Below the pieces are notes generated by a model. It saw only the letters and a program-made list of their open reading frames with translations. It made no database searches and was not told the origin of the DNA. The position numbers and the translations under genes were made by a program. A stretch of DNA of 64,000 bases from Maratus speciosus (taxonomy: Eukaryota > Arthropoda > Arachnida > Araneae > Salticidae). Positions 48,177 through 59,889 of this stretch are shown in pieces; within the stretch, counting starts at the first letter, position 1; each line of letters starts with the position of its first letter. The stretch covers positions 443,983,502 through 444,047,501 of the forward strand of contig OZ010794.1 in assembly GCA_963932465.1 (NCBI GenBank), given 5' to 3'.

Positions 48177-49242
48177 CAGTCGTGAAAGAAAAAGTAAACA
48201 CCCCCCTACTAACTCCTCAACAAATTCTCGTAGAAGAAAGTTATTGGTACCAAACGATTGTAAATAAAGTCTACTTTTAAATTATGTATATAAAATTTGC
48301 TTAGGGGTCCTCTACATATTAAAACGGACCATAACTTTGTTTTTTCAATAGCAGTACACAATTCTGACCGCATAAATGAACTCTACACCCTTCAATTAGC
48401 CTAAAAACAAATTTTTATGCAATTCGTACGATAAGTTTCCGAGAAATTAATTATTTTAAAACGAGCTTATTTTAGGGACTGTATCCAAATTGAAGTTCAG
48501 TACTGGATTGTTGACTGAGAGAGCCTCCTTCTTGATCAAGGCATCTTAAGCGCTACTCAAGCAGTCATTGAAGACTGCTAGATTACAGGATAGCCGAAGA
48601 AATTTCAAAATATCTAGTCACTTATATCATAGATAGCCGCCTTCATTCATTCTATCATTCTATCATTTTGCCGTTTTTAAAGCATAATTTGAAAACTACT
48701 TGGAAGAAAAGTGTGAAATTTCGGATTTCGATAAAGCAGAACTTAATAAATCTAAATCCATCAAAAAAATTGTGGGTTGCAATTCATAATTTTTTCGAAT
48801 ATTAATTTGATAATTCATAGTTCATATCATAAAATTATAAAAATTGCAAATTCAACGTATTTATGTTTGGGTATATTAGTATTATTGCTACACCAAAAAT
48901 TAGCACATTAGGAGTATAATTTCAGGGGATATAAATAAAAATATGAAAATGTAATTTAACATTAGAAGCACTAAATTTTGAATACTTATAATTCAAAAAC
49001 TTATCACTCATGTCTAGGCATAGTTTGAACTGAAGATTTGAAATATCTTGTTAAAATTAGGTATTGCTATTGAAAAAAATGAAGTTTGAGGCCGTTTTAA
49101 TATGTAGATGACCTCCTAAGCAAATTTTATATACATCATTTAAAAGTAGACTTTATTTCCAATCGTTCGGTACCAGTAACTTTCTTCTACGACAATTTGT
49201 TGAGGAGTTAGTAGGGGTGTTTACTTTTTTTTTCCACGACTG
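48177..49242. mobile_element. Tc1/mariner-type non-autonomous element with long inverted ends (1066 bp)
   Basis: It begins CAGTCGTG(A)AA and ends TTCCACGACTG, with TA on both sides (48175-48176 and 49243-49244). The inverted ends extend about 170 bp, through TAAACACC, GAGGAGTTAGTAG inverse words, AGAAGAAAGTTA and GTAGACTTTATTT. The interior holds a GAGAGAGCC block related to 2258-2331. No transposase frame is visible. Confidence 0.85.
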
Positions 49243-49244
49243 TA

Positions 49245-51140
49245 CATTCGGTCCAAAAACAAGCAAACAAACAAAAAATGCGAGACGTGAACGTTACCAT
49301 TAAAAAAAAAAACAAATTTGATGCAATTTTAATATGTAGATGACCCCTTATTCAAAAATTGCATTCACATTCGGAAAGTATTCAAATTTTTTTGTCGAAT
49401 GGTACCTGTCGCTGTGATGTGGCAATCACATTTGTTTTTCATTTCAGTGCCGCATTTTGCTTTTGCGCGTCTGCGATGTTGCTTTCTTGTTTAGCACATC
49501 TTTTTCCCTCGCTGTTCAGGTGGATTTCGTAAGAAATACTACCTATTGCAGTCGTTACCATGGTGCGACTTTTGAAAAATTCCTTCATAACTTTTCATCA
49601 TATGACCCCAGGAACCCCAAACCACCCCAAAACACAAAAAAGTATATATATGTATATGTACTAAATTTTGTCCGCACGATAAAAGTCGCAATTATGCACG
49701 GATCGTCTTCAAAGTCAAATGCCAAACACATTAAGATGGTTAATATGTCGGCGGGGATTGCAAATGAGCAAAATCGGCCGAAGGGGGTGGAAACGGGGAG
49801 AGTTGAAAGTTTTGAATACCGCCTTAACATGATTCGGATAAAACCAGCTCTTACAGAAAAATGGCAGAAAAAATAAACATTTTTTGTTAGCAATTGCCAA
49901 CAATTAAAAAACATAAATAAATTTTTCACCACAACAATTACTTTTCTATTGCAAGATTTTCACTTGAAAAATGAAATAAATAGTTAGACAAATTGAAAAA
50001 AAATTGAATATTACGTCATAAGTTTTCTAGAGCAAGATTGCCACGTGAAAACTGAAAATGAAATAAATAGTTTGACATAACGAATTAAATTGACGAATTA
50101 AAAAAAATATATATTACGTCATTTTGGAAATATAATGGACGACAGCAGGTAAATATTTAACGTCATGTGAATTTGAAAGAAACGTATTAAAACATGATAA
50201 AAACCCAACTATGGAAATATTAATATATTTTAACATTTTGAGGTTCTCTGAATTTGTTTTTCCAATATATATTTGTTTTACCTATATATATGCGTGTGTG
50301 TATTCGTGAATATTACAATTTTCACAAAAAGTTTAGCTCCCCAGAGCTCATTCTTAGTGAAGAATCAGGGTTTATCTCTAATCTTGATTTAGGCTTTGCT
50401 GGTGAATTAGTACTTAACTTCGAAATCTACCTCCGCTTGTAGACCGAGCCGGCAGGAAATTTTTAGCTCTAAGCAACCTCGCAAGCACACAAGAGCTCTG
50501 AAATGATAAACAAATGTGATTTCCACATCACACTCGCATCTCGCTGTGATAAATTTGTGATAAAAATTTATTGCTGCTCCTTTTTTTTCTACTCTACCTA
50601 TAACGGGTCACTTACTTTGACAAATTTAAGGCAAGCATGCTTATCACCGTCAAAAGCAACTAAATTGAGAGGCAATAGATTGAAGATATCAGTTTATTAC
50701 ATCTCACTTCAGTTACTTGTGGTTGTGATACACAAGATCGTTTACGTTTATCCTAACAGGTGGTCAAATTACTAGTACGCTTACTTTATATTTCATTTTA
50801 TCATTAGGTCCGTGCGAGACCCGTACACTGCAATTTTTAAGTTCGTTTTCCTATACATTTTCATTAAATGCAATTTCTTTAATCAAAGACCTTGTTGTAA
50901 CGAAATATGAGTGTTCTATGTCAAAAGCCCGTTCAGAAACCTTTCGTACAATAGCCCGTTCAACGTTGTGTGATTTGTGCTTTGCATGTGCATAGAAAAA
51001 GGCATGTTGACGTCGAAAATAGTATGTATGTTGATACTTAACCTAAAAGTGTAACGAAAATTCAGTATGCAATAGCAGATGTGGGCAAAAAATCCTATCC
51101 AATGATACCGCATTCATCGTTATACGTTACATGTTAGTTG
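49245..51140. other. Intergenic DNA
   Basis: No supported gene. Frames of 139 codons (plus, 49457-49876) and 115 codons (minus, 49585-49932) overlap on opposite strands and show no domain. The word TTTTAATATGTAGATGACC occurs both inside the preceding element and at 49328, so part of this stretch is also repeat-derived. Confidence 0.5.
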
Positions 51141-51142
51141 AG

Positions 51143-52279
51143 AAAAAGTGATGTTGACAAAAATAATATACACGAGTCGGAACCCATCGAATTCGATGAA
51201 AGAAAACAGTTAAAAGAATTGTTAGATTGAATTTATTTAAAAAAATCTTTAAAAAATAATTAAAATAAAAAATAAATTTTACATTGGCTGACCTAACTTT
51301 TAAAATAGATATTACTTTAAACTAAAGCTACCAAACTGCTGTTTCCATTAACTTCAACTTTTCAAACTATTGGAAAATTAAACTTTATTATTTAATCGTG
51401 ATAAAGTACATTAAAAAATATAGTTGAGAACAAGTAAAAATTAAATTTAAAAAATCAAAAAACCCGACTGCGGAAAAAAAGAACTGATTAATTATTTCTC
51501 ATCAATGCGAAACTATTTTGTATATTACGTACCTATTTTTTCATTTACTTGTATTGATAGCTTTTAAGTTGCGTTTAATTGTTAGTTCCTATTTATAAAC
51601 ACAGTTTTGATGAAACTTATAGATGTCTATGATGGTTAGAGTTGCAGTAAAGCTAGAGATTCTACCTACACAACTTCCAGGTTGTATAATATTTAAACGG
51701 AGCTTCTGACGGTAAAATAGTCAATGAAACATCGTTTTCATTTTAAAAGTCCTATCCAACGATATGCCACTCAATACAGTGCGTAAAATTTTTTTTTCGT
51801 CTCTACCGCCATTTTGTATTTTACGGCCGCCATTTTGAATTTATAAAAACAAAATCTAGCCTATAACCATTGGACGGTTAGGACAAATCGATAGAGACCT
51901 CATTCATTAAAATCCATCCTGCCATTGGGATGTTTCGAGGGTATAAAGAAATCCACATACCCAGATACGCGTGAAACACATAACCCTTCTTGGCAGTCGG
52001 GTAAAAAGTGATGTTGACAAAAATAATATACACCAGTCGGAACCCATCGAATTCGATGGAACAAAACAGTTAAAAGAATTGTCAGATTGAATTTATTTAA
52101 AAAAATCTTTCAAAAATGATTAAAAAAAATTAATTTTACATTGGCTGACCTAATTCTTAAAATAGATATTATTTTAAACTAAAGTTACCAAACTGCTGTT
52201 TCCATTTACTTCAACTTTTCAAATTATTGGAAAATTAAACTTTATTATTTATTTGTGATAAAGTACATTAAAAAATATA
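51143..52279 (+). repeat. A-B-A partial tandem repeat, period 860 bp
   Basis: Segment A (about 51143-51420: AAAAAGTGATGTTGAC ... TACATTAAAAAATATA) returns nearly unchanged at 52003-52279, 860 bases later. Between them lies segment B, which contains the ACCCGACTGC element at 51462-52002. The second A ends exactly where the Tigger element at 52280 begins. Confidence 0.85.
51462..52002. mobile_element. TIR repeat, family with ACCCGACTGC ends (copy 2)
   Basis: Perfect 10-bp inverted ends ACCCGACTGC (51462-51471) and GCAGTCGGGT (51993-52002). The interior matches 2440-2909 closely (GATGTCTATGATGGTTAGAG, CCATTTTGTATTTTACGG and others). Non-coding. Confidence 0.75.
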
Positions 52280-53122
52280 CAGTAGAGCGCTGATTATCGG
52301 TACTCCAATTAACCGAATTTCCAATTATCCAAACATCCTATTTCTTTCAAAGAAAATTTTTTTAATCGAAATTCCAGTTATCCGAACAGCCTATTTCTCC
52401 CCAAGCATTTTTTAACCGAATTCCCAATCATCTATTGTCTTGGTATAAAATTTTAAATAAAGAAAAAAATGCTAGTGGATCAGAAAATGAGAAATGTAAA
52501 ACAGTAAAGAAGATGGGAAGAATCCCAAGCTATGAAGAAAATGAAATTAACGAGTGGTTAAATAGTGAAAAAATCAAAAAAAGTTAATCGTACAGGGCCC
52601 TGGATATCAGATTTTAAATGATGCTGAGATTGTTGGTGAAATTCATGGTGAAAAAGAAATTTAAGAAAATGAAAACAAATGCTCTGAAAATAACCCAGGT
52701 CCATCCCATAACGAAGTCGTTGAATGCTTGGAAACAGCTATGAAATGGTTCGAACGGCAGAAGAACGTTGACCCTATTCAACAAACGTATTTAAGAAGAA
52801 TTAGAGGTATGGCAGCATTTAAAAGAATGTCTTCGTTGAAGTAAGCAACAATCAAAAGCTTTTTTTGCTTAAATTGTAACCTCTGGAGTTCAGATAATGG
52901 TAAAAAGAGAAAAAAAAAATTGTGATAAAAATGTAAGCAAAAAAGAAAAAAAAAACTAAGCACGCCAGCACTAATTGGTGCTGCCAGTCCTAAGCTTAGA
53001 TAACATGTAAAGATTTTAGAATAGTCAGAAACATCCCTCAAATTGTCTGCCCATTTATCCGGACTTTTGCTTATCCGAATTAGGGTCGGTCCCGACTTGT
53101 TCGGATAATCAGCGCTCTACTG
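52280..53122. mobile_element. Tigger-type transposon remnant, 843 bp
   Basis: Perfect inverted ends CAGTAGAGCGCTGATTATC, flanked by TA (52278-52279 and 53123-53124). TTATCCGAA/AACCGAATT words repeat just inside both ends. The interior retains the end of a transposase gene (52512-52844), so this is an internally deleted autonomous element. Confidence 0.92.
52512..52844 (+). pseudogene. Tigger/jerky-type transposase, C-terminal remnant
   Basis: Tigger transposases are DDE enzymes of the pogo branch that cut and paste at TA. Only the C-terminal part remains. The first segment (from 52513) contains the NEINEWLNSE-type region and runs into a stop. The second, in another frame from about 52595, has GPGYQILNDAEIV, then a stop near 52662, then an acidic linker, NPGPSH, and ECLETAMKWFERQ ... 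YLRRIRGMAA, ending at the TAA at 52842-52844. The order (short W-containing motif, D-E-I-V, PSH, then the ALETALKWFE-like helix with paired Arg) matches the tails of Tigger and jerky-like proteins as I know them. The catalytic domain and the DNA-binding domain are absent. Confidence 0.75.
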
Positions 53123-53124
53123 TA

Positions 53125-53690
53125 TGTGTTTTATTCAGGTAGACTTAGATATATTTTTTTGTTTTTTTCTAGGAATTTCAATAGTTAGAAGCAAAAACAC
53201 GCAAGATCTTGGAGATATAATATTGATATCAGTAGGTAATAGATCTCATGTAACACCCCCCCCCCCTCCTAAAATTAGCTCTAAATTAGTAGTTGCAAAG
53301 AAAAAGAAGTAACGCCAGATTGCAATAGGTGGGGAGAGGGTTTCAGCTGAATATGAGAAACTGTGACACAAGAGGAGAAAGGGGTGAAATACCCTCAAAA
53401 GTTGTGTGTCGCAATTAATTGATAACGCAATTAAGGTTATTTTGCGCTTTTCCGATACACTCTTTTTTTCCAGTCTAAATGTAACTTTATGTCGATATTT
53501 TAACATATTTTTTTTACATATTCTTTGGACATTTCCTTTTCATGACATATAAAAATCTCAAAATATTCGGAAGAATAGAAGTATTTAAAAATAAATAAAA
53601 TCTGCTCAATACTCTCTCAGAGCGGGTGGCGTTTGCTCATATTTGTACAACTATATCCATACACGAAATTATACAAAGTACGATTATTAT
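53125..53690. other. Intergenic DNA with a weak exon-like segment
   Basis: A polypyrimidine run ending TTTTTTTCTAG at 53162-53172 precedes an open plus-strand frame to a stop at 53310-53312, which crosses a run of C. It could be the last exon of something, but has no domain. Otherwise nothing is seen. Confidence 0.25.
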
Positions 53691-54195
53691 ATGCACGAAA
53701 ATTATACAAAGGCTTCGAAAACATTATAGTTATAACTCGTAAAAATTTCAAAGAATTTGGAAAATAAAAACTATATTGTTTTTAATACTAAATGACCGGA
53801 AGTGAAAAAAAAAAGTGAGAAGAAAACACAGTTTATTTTATAACTGAGTATTTTTGTGCGAAAATCGTACACAGACTAAGGAAACATTATACTTATAACT
53901 AAGGCCGTAGCCTTAGTCAGAAAAAATGTTTCAATCAGAAAAAATATTTTGTTGGGGGGGGGGGGGGGGTTGATCATGATTTAATAATTATCTTATTTTG
54001 GATTTTTTATTTTTAACCGAGTTATTTTCAGCTGATGGACTGATTGATGGGTTCCATTATTATGAAAGAGCTTTATAAATGAAGTGTTAGGTGAAGATGA
54101 AAGAGCAGTCGTAAAAAGTTAGAACTCTGATTTTCTGGTCAGAATGGGGCAAAAATGGCCGTACTTAAATATATATGTATATATATATATATATA

Positions 54196-54980
54196 CAGTG
54201 AAACCTCTCTGTAAGGGCCACCTGCCGTTCCATTGAAAACTGGCCCTTATGAGGGGTGGCCCTTGAATAGGGGTGACAAAAAAACAACAACTAAAATAAG
54301 GAAATCAAAACCTACATAGGTAAAAAAAATGTTTATTAACATTTTCAAACACTATACATGATTGAAAACATTTTCTATTGAAGTTTGTTTACTTTTCATA
54401 ATATTTTTGCAGACAATTTTGGTTTCTAATGATTCTTTTACTTTATGGAACAAATTACTTAAATTTGCATCATTTATTAATGTCTCAGAATGAGACATTA
54501 GTTTCTGTTAGCTTTTTCTGACAGGTGTAAAAATTGTGCTTCAGTATGCATATGTGGAATCAGTTTTTCTAGATAACCTGTTATCCTTTGTGTGCCCACA
54601 ACAGATGGCCAAGTTTCCCCTCCAACCCAACCACTACAGGTTGAAAGGTCAAGCAAAGTGTGAGGAACATATCTTTGTCTCACTTGTGGAAAAGTCTGTG
54701 GCTCTTCATTGTGTTACTAAATCCTCTCCATCTCCTCCTGCCTTCTTTGTTGCAAGTGCAGTTGTTTGCTGAACTCTTATATTTTGGTTCAGGAAATCAA
54801 AACATCTGTTTGGGATTTAATGCACATGTGGAAAAAATGGCCTTTATGAGGGGTAGGTGCAGCCCCTAATAGTAGTAAATTTAACATTATGTCTATGGGG
54901 AAAATTTTATTTCCTAAAAATATTGGCCCTTAATAGAGGTGGCCCTTGAATAGGGGTGGCCTTTAAAAGAAGTTTCACTG
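54196..54980. mobile_element. Tigger/pogo-like MITE (785 bp) inside the foldback element
   Basis: CAGTGAAACCTCTCTGTAAG on the left, inverse of CAGTGAAACTTCTTTTAAAG on the right, with TA flanks in a (TA)n tract (54194-54195 and 54981-54982). GGCCCTTGAATAGGGGTG repeats occur at both ends. The short frames here are not genes. Confidence 0.85.
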
Positions 54981-55589
54981 TATATATGGCCATTTCCCTC
55001 CCCCATTCTGACCAGAAAATCAGAGTTCTAACTTTTTACGGCTGCTCTTTCATCTTCACTTTGCACTTAATTTATAAAGGCTGTTTCATAATAATAGAAG
55101 CCACCAGTCCATCAGAAGAAAATGATTCATCCCAAAGGTATAGGTTCGATTGAAAAAAACTATTTAATACTTTGAGCAGAAAGAAGAGGCTTCACCTGCA
55201 ATTTTCATGACACTAATAGAATTACATAGGTGCCAATTTGTACGGTTTTGTTACCTCTAAAATTTAATACAAATTTTTGCCATATTCAATCGCTGACAAT
55301 TGTTAGATTTCGGCGATTGAATTAGGCAACATTTACTGGTAAGTTTTAGTAATAAGGAAAAATCTTAGAAATTGATAGCTATGTAGTAACGCAATACTGC
55401 AGAAAAAAAAAAATACAGCAGCAAAATTGACATTTAACAAACAAAAAACTATCAAGTGCTTTTACAAATAAACAATTTCATTCCCCATTTTTCTTAAAAG
55501 TAACGGACATGTACATCAATGTTGCTAGTACCATAAAAATGAATAAATTAAGTGAAAATTTATATTTCATCTCTTTACTTGGTTAGGAT

Positions 55590-55673
55590 TTATGTAAATC
55601 CGGTTTATCCGTTTTTTTTGCTTATCCGAGGTGAGCTTGGTCCATATTAACGCGTGTAATCGGAACTCTACTG
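55590..55673. mobile_element. Solo end of a Tigger element
   Basis: It ends in AACTCTACTG before TA and carries CTTATCCGAGGTGAGCTTGG inward, parallel to the right end of the 52280-53122 element. I find no matching left end nearby, so it is a truncated copy. Confidence 0.6.
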
Positions 55674-56544
55674 TAGTTGATTTTCAAATCTTGACTGTGT
55701 TGCGGGATAGTTAATGGCATATTTATAGTCATCTTGACAGAAATTTCGGAGGGGGATCAAACCCTGGTGATCCCCCAATTGGCTACGGCCTTGCTTATAA
55801 CTGGTAAAATTTTCAATTTGGACAATATTAACTATATTGTTTTTAATATTAAATGGCCCAATGTGAAAAAAGTGAGAAGAAAACTCTTACACGTTCAATA
55901 TATTTTACACAGGCTTCGGAAACATTAATAGTAATTCATTTAATTCATAAAAAAATTCAGAGTTTGGCCAATAAAAACTATTTTTTAAATATTAATTGAC
56001 ATGATCTGAAAGAAATATAATTAGTGAGAAGAGTACATGCGAGTGTACGCTGTCAAAGGTGGTGGAGGCCCTGAAATTTAGGTTCGTTTGGAAAGATTTT
56101 TAACACTGGTTTTAGGTATATTTAAGCTTATTATCACGGGCTCGGGCAGTGCGAGGATGGGCGGTTAGTTTGTATAACAAGTGGGTAAGTGTGATCATAG
56201 ATCGCACAGAGGGTTTCGTTTAATATTCCTAACAAAACACTGTATCCTTTTGCAAAATCCAAAATCTGTTAGTTCCACATTTCGCAACCAGGGGGCACAC
56301 TCTTATTCTAAACAAACCTCTATCCGAACGAAACTCCGTTTTACAACATATCAATAGATAGATTAGTCCAGGGGAATGGGCCGATAGCACCCGAGATAGT
56401 TAGGCACACCCTGGCGGTATAAAGTGGAACTAAAATGTGTAAGGCTATGGTGCATAATATGGAAGAGTGGTGAAAGAGTTGTCGGCAAAAGTTAGAAAAG
56501 TGCCTCGTGGGTGAAAAGGGTGGAGGTTAGAAAAATTGCTTAAA

Positions 56545-56830
56545 ATACACAAGTTAGAGGCCGGAGGGGTAAATATAAGACTTCTTGAATTTTTTATGAT
56601 TTGTCATGTGATCACAAGTGTTCAGCTATAAGTATTAAAAATTTCAAGTCTTCAACTTAATTAGGGGCTCAGTTAGAAAAAAAGAGCTTAAAATACACAA
56701 GTTAGAGCCCAGACGAGTAAATATAAGACTTTTTCAAAATTTCATGATTTGTCTTTTGATGTGAAGTGTTCAGCTATAAGAATCCAAAATTTCACGTCTC
56801 CAATATATATAGTTTCTGAGAACGGGTTCT
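56545..56830 (+). repeat. Two-copy tandem repeat, about 156 bp
   Basis: AAGTTAGAG(G/C)CC, GTAAATATAAGACTT and GTGTTCAGCTATAAG recur in the same order about 156 bases apart. Confidence 0.7.
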
Positions 56831-56889
56831 GTGACAGACAGAGAGACAGAAGAGTGAGACGAACAGGATTTCTTCAGATGAACGAAACT

Positions 56890-58610
56890 CTAAAAATAAC
56901 TTATTAGAATGTTGTTTTTATTTTATTATTAATAAAATGTAAATAAATTTGCATATTTAAAAAACATAAATTGTTTTATCAAACATAAATTACTATGCAA
57001 TATTTTCTGCGGGACACCAAAATTTTCGTGTACTATGGATGGTGAACGGGTTAGAGACATCTGCTTTAAAGAATAAAAAGATTTTTCTATCTTTATCATA
57101 GAATGCTAAAATACAAAAAGCAAAAAGTCATATTTTAAAATATTACTTTTATTTTATTATTAATAAAATATAAATAAATATGCAAATTTTTGAAACATAA
57201 ATTACTATGCACATTTTTCTGCGGACCACTAACATGTCCTCATAGAATATCGGTGGTACACGGACCATTGGTTGGTGACCTCTGCTTTAACGCATAAAAG
57301 GATTTTGCTATATTTTATTATGAATGCTCAGAAAAAAATTCCTTTTCTCAGTTTAATAAGTAACTTCTTAGATTATTATTTTTTTCTTAATTATAAAATA
57401 AAAAATATGCATATTTTTAAAACAAATTGTTTTTATAAAGCCTAAACTACTATGTATATTTTTTTGCGAATCACCAAAAATTTCTGGTGAGCCACTGGTG
57501 GCCTACAGACTACTGGTTGGCGACCTCTGCTCTAACGCATAAAATGATTTATCTATACTTATCACAGAAAAACTAGAAAACTGACGTATATACTCGTGTA
57601 CAAGTCGAAGAATTTTAGATAAAATTTGGGAATTGAAAATGGGGGTCGACTTATACACGAGGTAGTAAAAAAAAAAAAAAATTAATTAATTAAAAAAAAA
57701 ATCACAGATAATTGGTGAATGGGCAAGTCTTTTAAGTAATCACATTGGAGATAAAAGTGAAAAATGGTCATTTCCCTGTGATTGACAATACAAAAAAAAA
57801 AAAAAAAACGCTCAACAGTAATGTACTTGTAATTGTTCTGCACCCATTTTCTGTTGGGACAAAATTCAATCAATTCAAATCATTTCTTTCAAAAATTTAA
57901 TCCCCTTTTTAAAAAGAATTTAACTTGAGAATGCTCCTAGATATCTCTCCCAAAAGTCCTACAATACAAAGAAGTACTATATTTTAGATATCTAAGAAGT
58001 TCTTTACCCTTGTAAATAAGGCTTCAATAGATTTTTGAACGATTTTTTTCTTTATAAGTATCATTGAATTGATGTGAATAGGTTTCAAAATAGTTTAAGA
58101 ATCTTCGGTTTTACGTAATTTTACAGTTTTAAAACGCTGAAGTTTTATTAGAAATGTAAGAAAGTTTACAAATTTATTGAAAATTTATAATTTTTTTTTA
58201 TCCTCGATTATTTTTTAATATATTACCAGAAATGTGGTTCGACTTATACACGAAAACTCAATTTTTTTCAAAATTTTGCTTAAGAATAGGGGGGTTGACT
58301 TACACACGAATCGACTTATCCACGAGTATATACGATAAATATATACATATATATATATATTCCCAATTTAATAAATAAAATAACTTCTTAGAATATTATT
58401 TTTATTTTATTATTAGTAAAATATAAATAAATATGCATATTTTTAAAACATATATTGTTTTTATAAAACATAAATTACTATGCGCATTTTCCTGCGGACC
58501 ACCAAAACTTTCTCTTGAACTGTCGTTTCTTGGTAGTCTACAGACTACTTATTGGTTCGCGACTTCCGATTTAATGCATACAAGGATTTTTCCACTTTTT
58601 TTTTTTTAAA
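56890..58610 (+). repeat. Four-unit tandem repeat (~220 bp), interrupted before the fourth unit
   Basis: Units start near 56893, 57130, 57345 and 58370 with AACTTCTTAGAATATTATT-like words. They continue with ACATAAATTACTATGC, TTTTCTGCGGACCACCAAAA and a CTCTGCTTTAA(C/A)G-type segment. The fourth is separated by the MITE at 57585-58334. Words such as GGTTGGTGACCTCTGC resemble hAT ends, suggesting the unit derives from a transposon. Confidence 0.75.
57585..58334. mobile_element. MITE with CGTATATACTCGTG ends (750 bp)
   Basis: CGTATATACTCGTGTACAAG on the left faces CTTATCCACGAGTATATACG on the right. Further inverted GTCGACTTATACACGA words lie just inside both ends. No certain target duplication was found, and the superfamily is not assigned. 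It splits the tandem array. Confidence 0.75.
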
Positions 58611-59085
58611 GAACGCTAGCTGAAAAAAAAAAAAAAACATATTTTCCTAGTTAAAAAATTATGTACGAATTTTTTATATATACACAAACATCCGTATTTT
58701 TCGCGCCCCCTATTTTCAGAACCGAAGAAATATTGAAACAAGAGTGCAAAATAAGGAACTACATACTGTAATTGTATTTAGAAAAGTGATGATTAAGGCA
58801 GACTTTATGGATTATTATAAAGCTGAAAAGAATTTACTTAAGCATGTTGTCTGACTACTTAACGTTACATGTTTGTGTGAAAGCAGAAAAGAAACTGAAA
58901 CATATAGATTCTGAACTTCACAGACGTGAAAGTAAGTTGACATATTTGTGGTGCAAGTATTTTCATCTTTGTTGTTGAGAAGAGAAATGTTTTAATGTGT
59001 TCATCAATTAAATACGTCACGCAAATTTCGTGTTTCATTTTTTTTTATCCCCCTGTGTCACAAAATGTCACACTCGCGGGGTTCG

Positions 59086-59860
59086 TAAATATCATGACAT
59101 TTTCGAAAATATAAAAAATATCCGATATTTTATCCGATATTTTTGATATATATCCGATATTTGGAAAATAGTAAACTTATTGGTGACTATAAATATTTTC
59201 GGACCTAATGGAATATATTTTAATTTCTATAAATATAGTAAATATTTCTGTCATATATTTCTAATATTTCTAATCTTAATTTATTTCTTATATTAATATT
59301 AAATGTTAACATATTTCTAATATTTAGAAATATTTCTATATTAATTAGTATAATTATAATTTCTTCTCTATTTTCTAATGTTTCTAATATAAATTAGAAA
59401 CTAAAACAGATTACACTTAGCATGAAAATATAATAAAACAATATTATAAATTTCTTTTTTGTTTCACTTATAATAAAATTGAAGATCAACTAATTGAAAA
59501 CAGGTATAATTTGCTTTTTACACTCACAAAAACAAACAATAGGATTTAATATGAAGTTTCAAGAAAATTTTACGTTTTATACAACAAAATTTAAATACAG
59601 AATAATTTGACTTTATTCAAAAATTTAAACAGAAATTTAAGCTTGTCTGCTTTTTCATTCCCTAACCTGTTATATAGTTTAAACTGAACAAAACCAAAAA
59701 AGATTATTTCGAATGAAGCTGTGAATAACTTATCTAAATTAGACAGTTTATCTTTCAGTAGCTGTTCTAAGTAAATACTGTGCCTCATAATTATTGGTTC
59801 TGCATTTCAAAATTCAGCTTCAAAAGTAAAGCTTTGAATATATATGAGGCCGTGAGTTTC
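59086..59860 (+). mobile_element. Fragment of the hAT-type family of 18911-20713
   Basis: It begins GGGTTCGTAAATATCATGA with TATCCGATATTT repeats, and later matches words of 18911-20713 such as GAAGATCAACTAATTGAAAAC. The CAGGG end is damaged (GCGGGG) and no right terminus is seen. A SINE has inserted at or near its right limit. Confidence 0.7.
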
Positions 59861-59889
59861 AAAGCTCGCCTTATCCAAAATTTTAAAAA

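Larger units (their letters stand above)
53900..55793. mobile_element. hAT-like foldback element (1.9 kb), host to a Tigger insertion
   Basis: The left end TAAGGCCGTAGCC and the right end, inverse of CAAGGCCGTAGCC, are flanked by the 8-bp duplication CTTATAAC (53892-53899 and 55794-55801). That is hAT-like. Inner arms pair over long distances, for example GTTAGAACTCTGATTTTCTG near 54118 with its inverse near 55015, and the ATGGACTGATTGATGG region with its inverse near 55105. A G run (about 53954-53969) has its C counterpart near 55773. Non-coding. Confidence 0.8.
53690..56050 (+). repeat. Degenerate ~125-170-bp tandem repeat, split by an insertion
   Basis: The unit contains GGCTTCGAAAACATTATAGT, ATAACTCGTAAAAATTTC, TTGGAAAATAAAAACTATATTG and AGTGAGAAGAAAA. 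Units are seen at about 53700-53830, 53830-53900, 55795-55920 and 55920-56045. The interruption is the element at 53900-55793. Confidence 0.75.

Noticed and set aside
49457..49876. 139-codon plus-strand frame
   Set aside because: It overlaps a 115-codon frame on the opposite strand, shows no domain and lies in repeat-like DNA.
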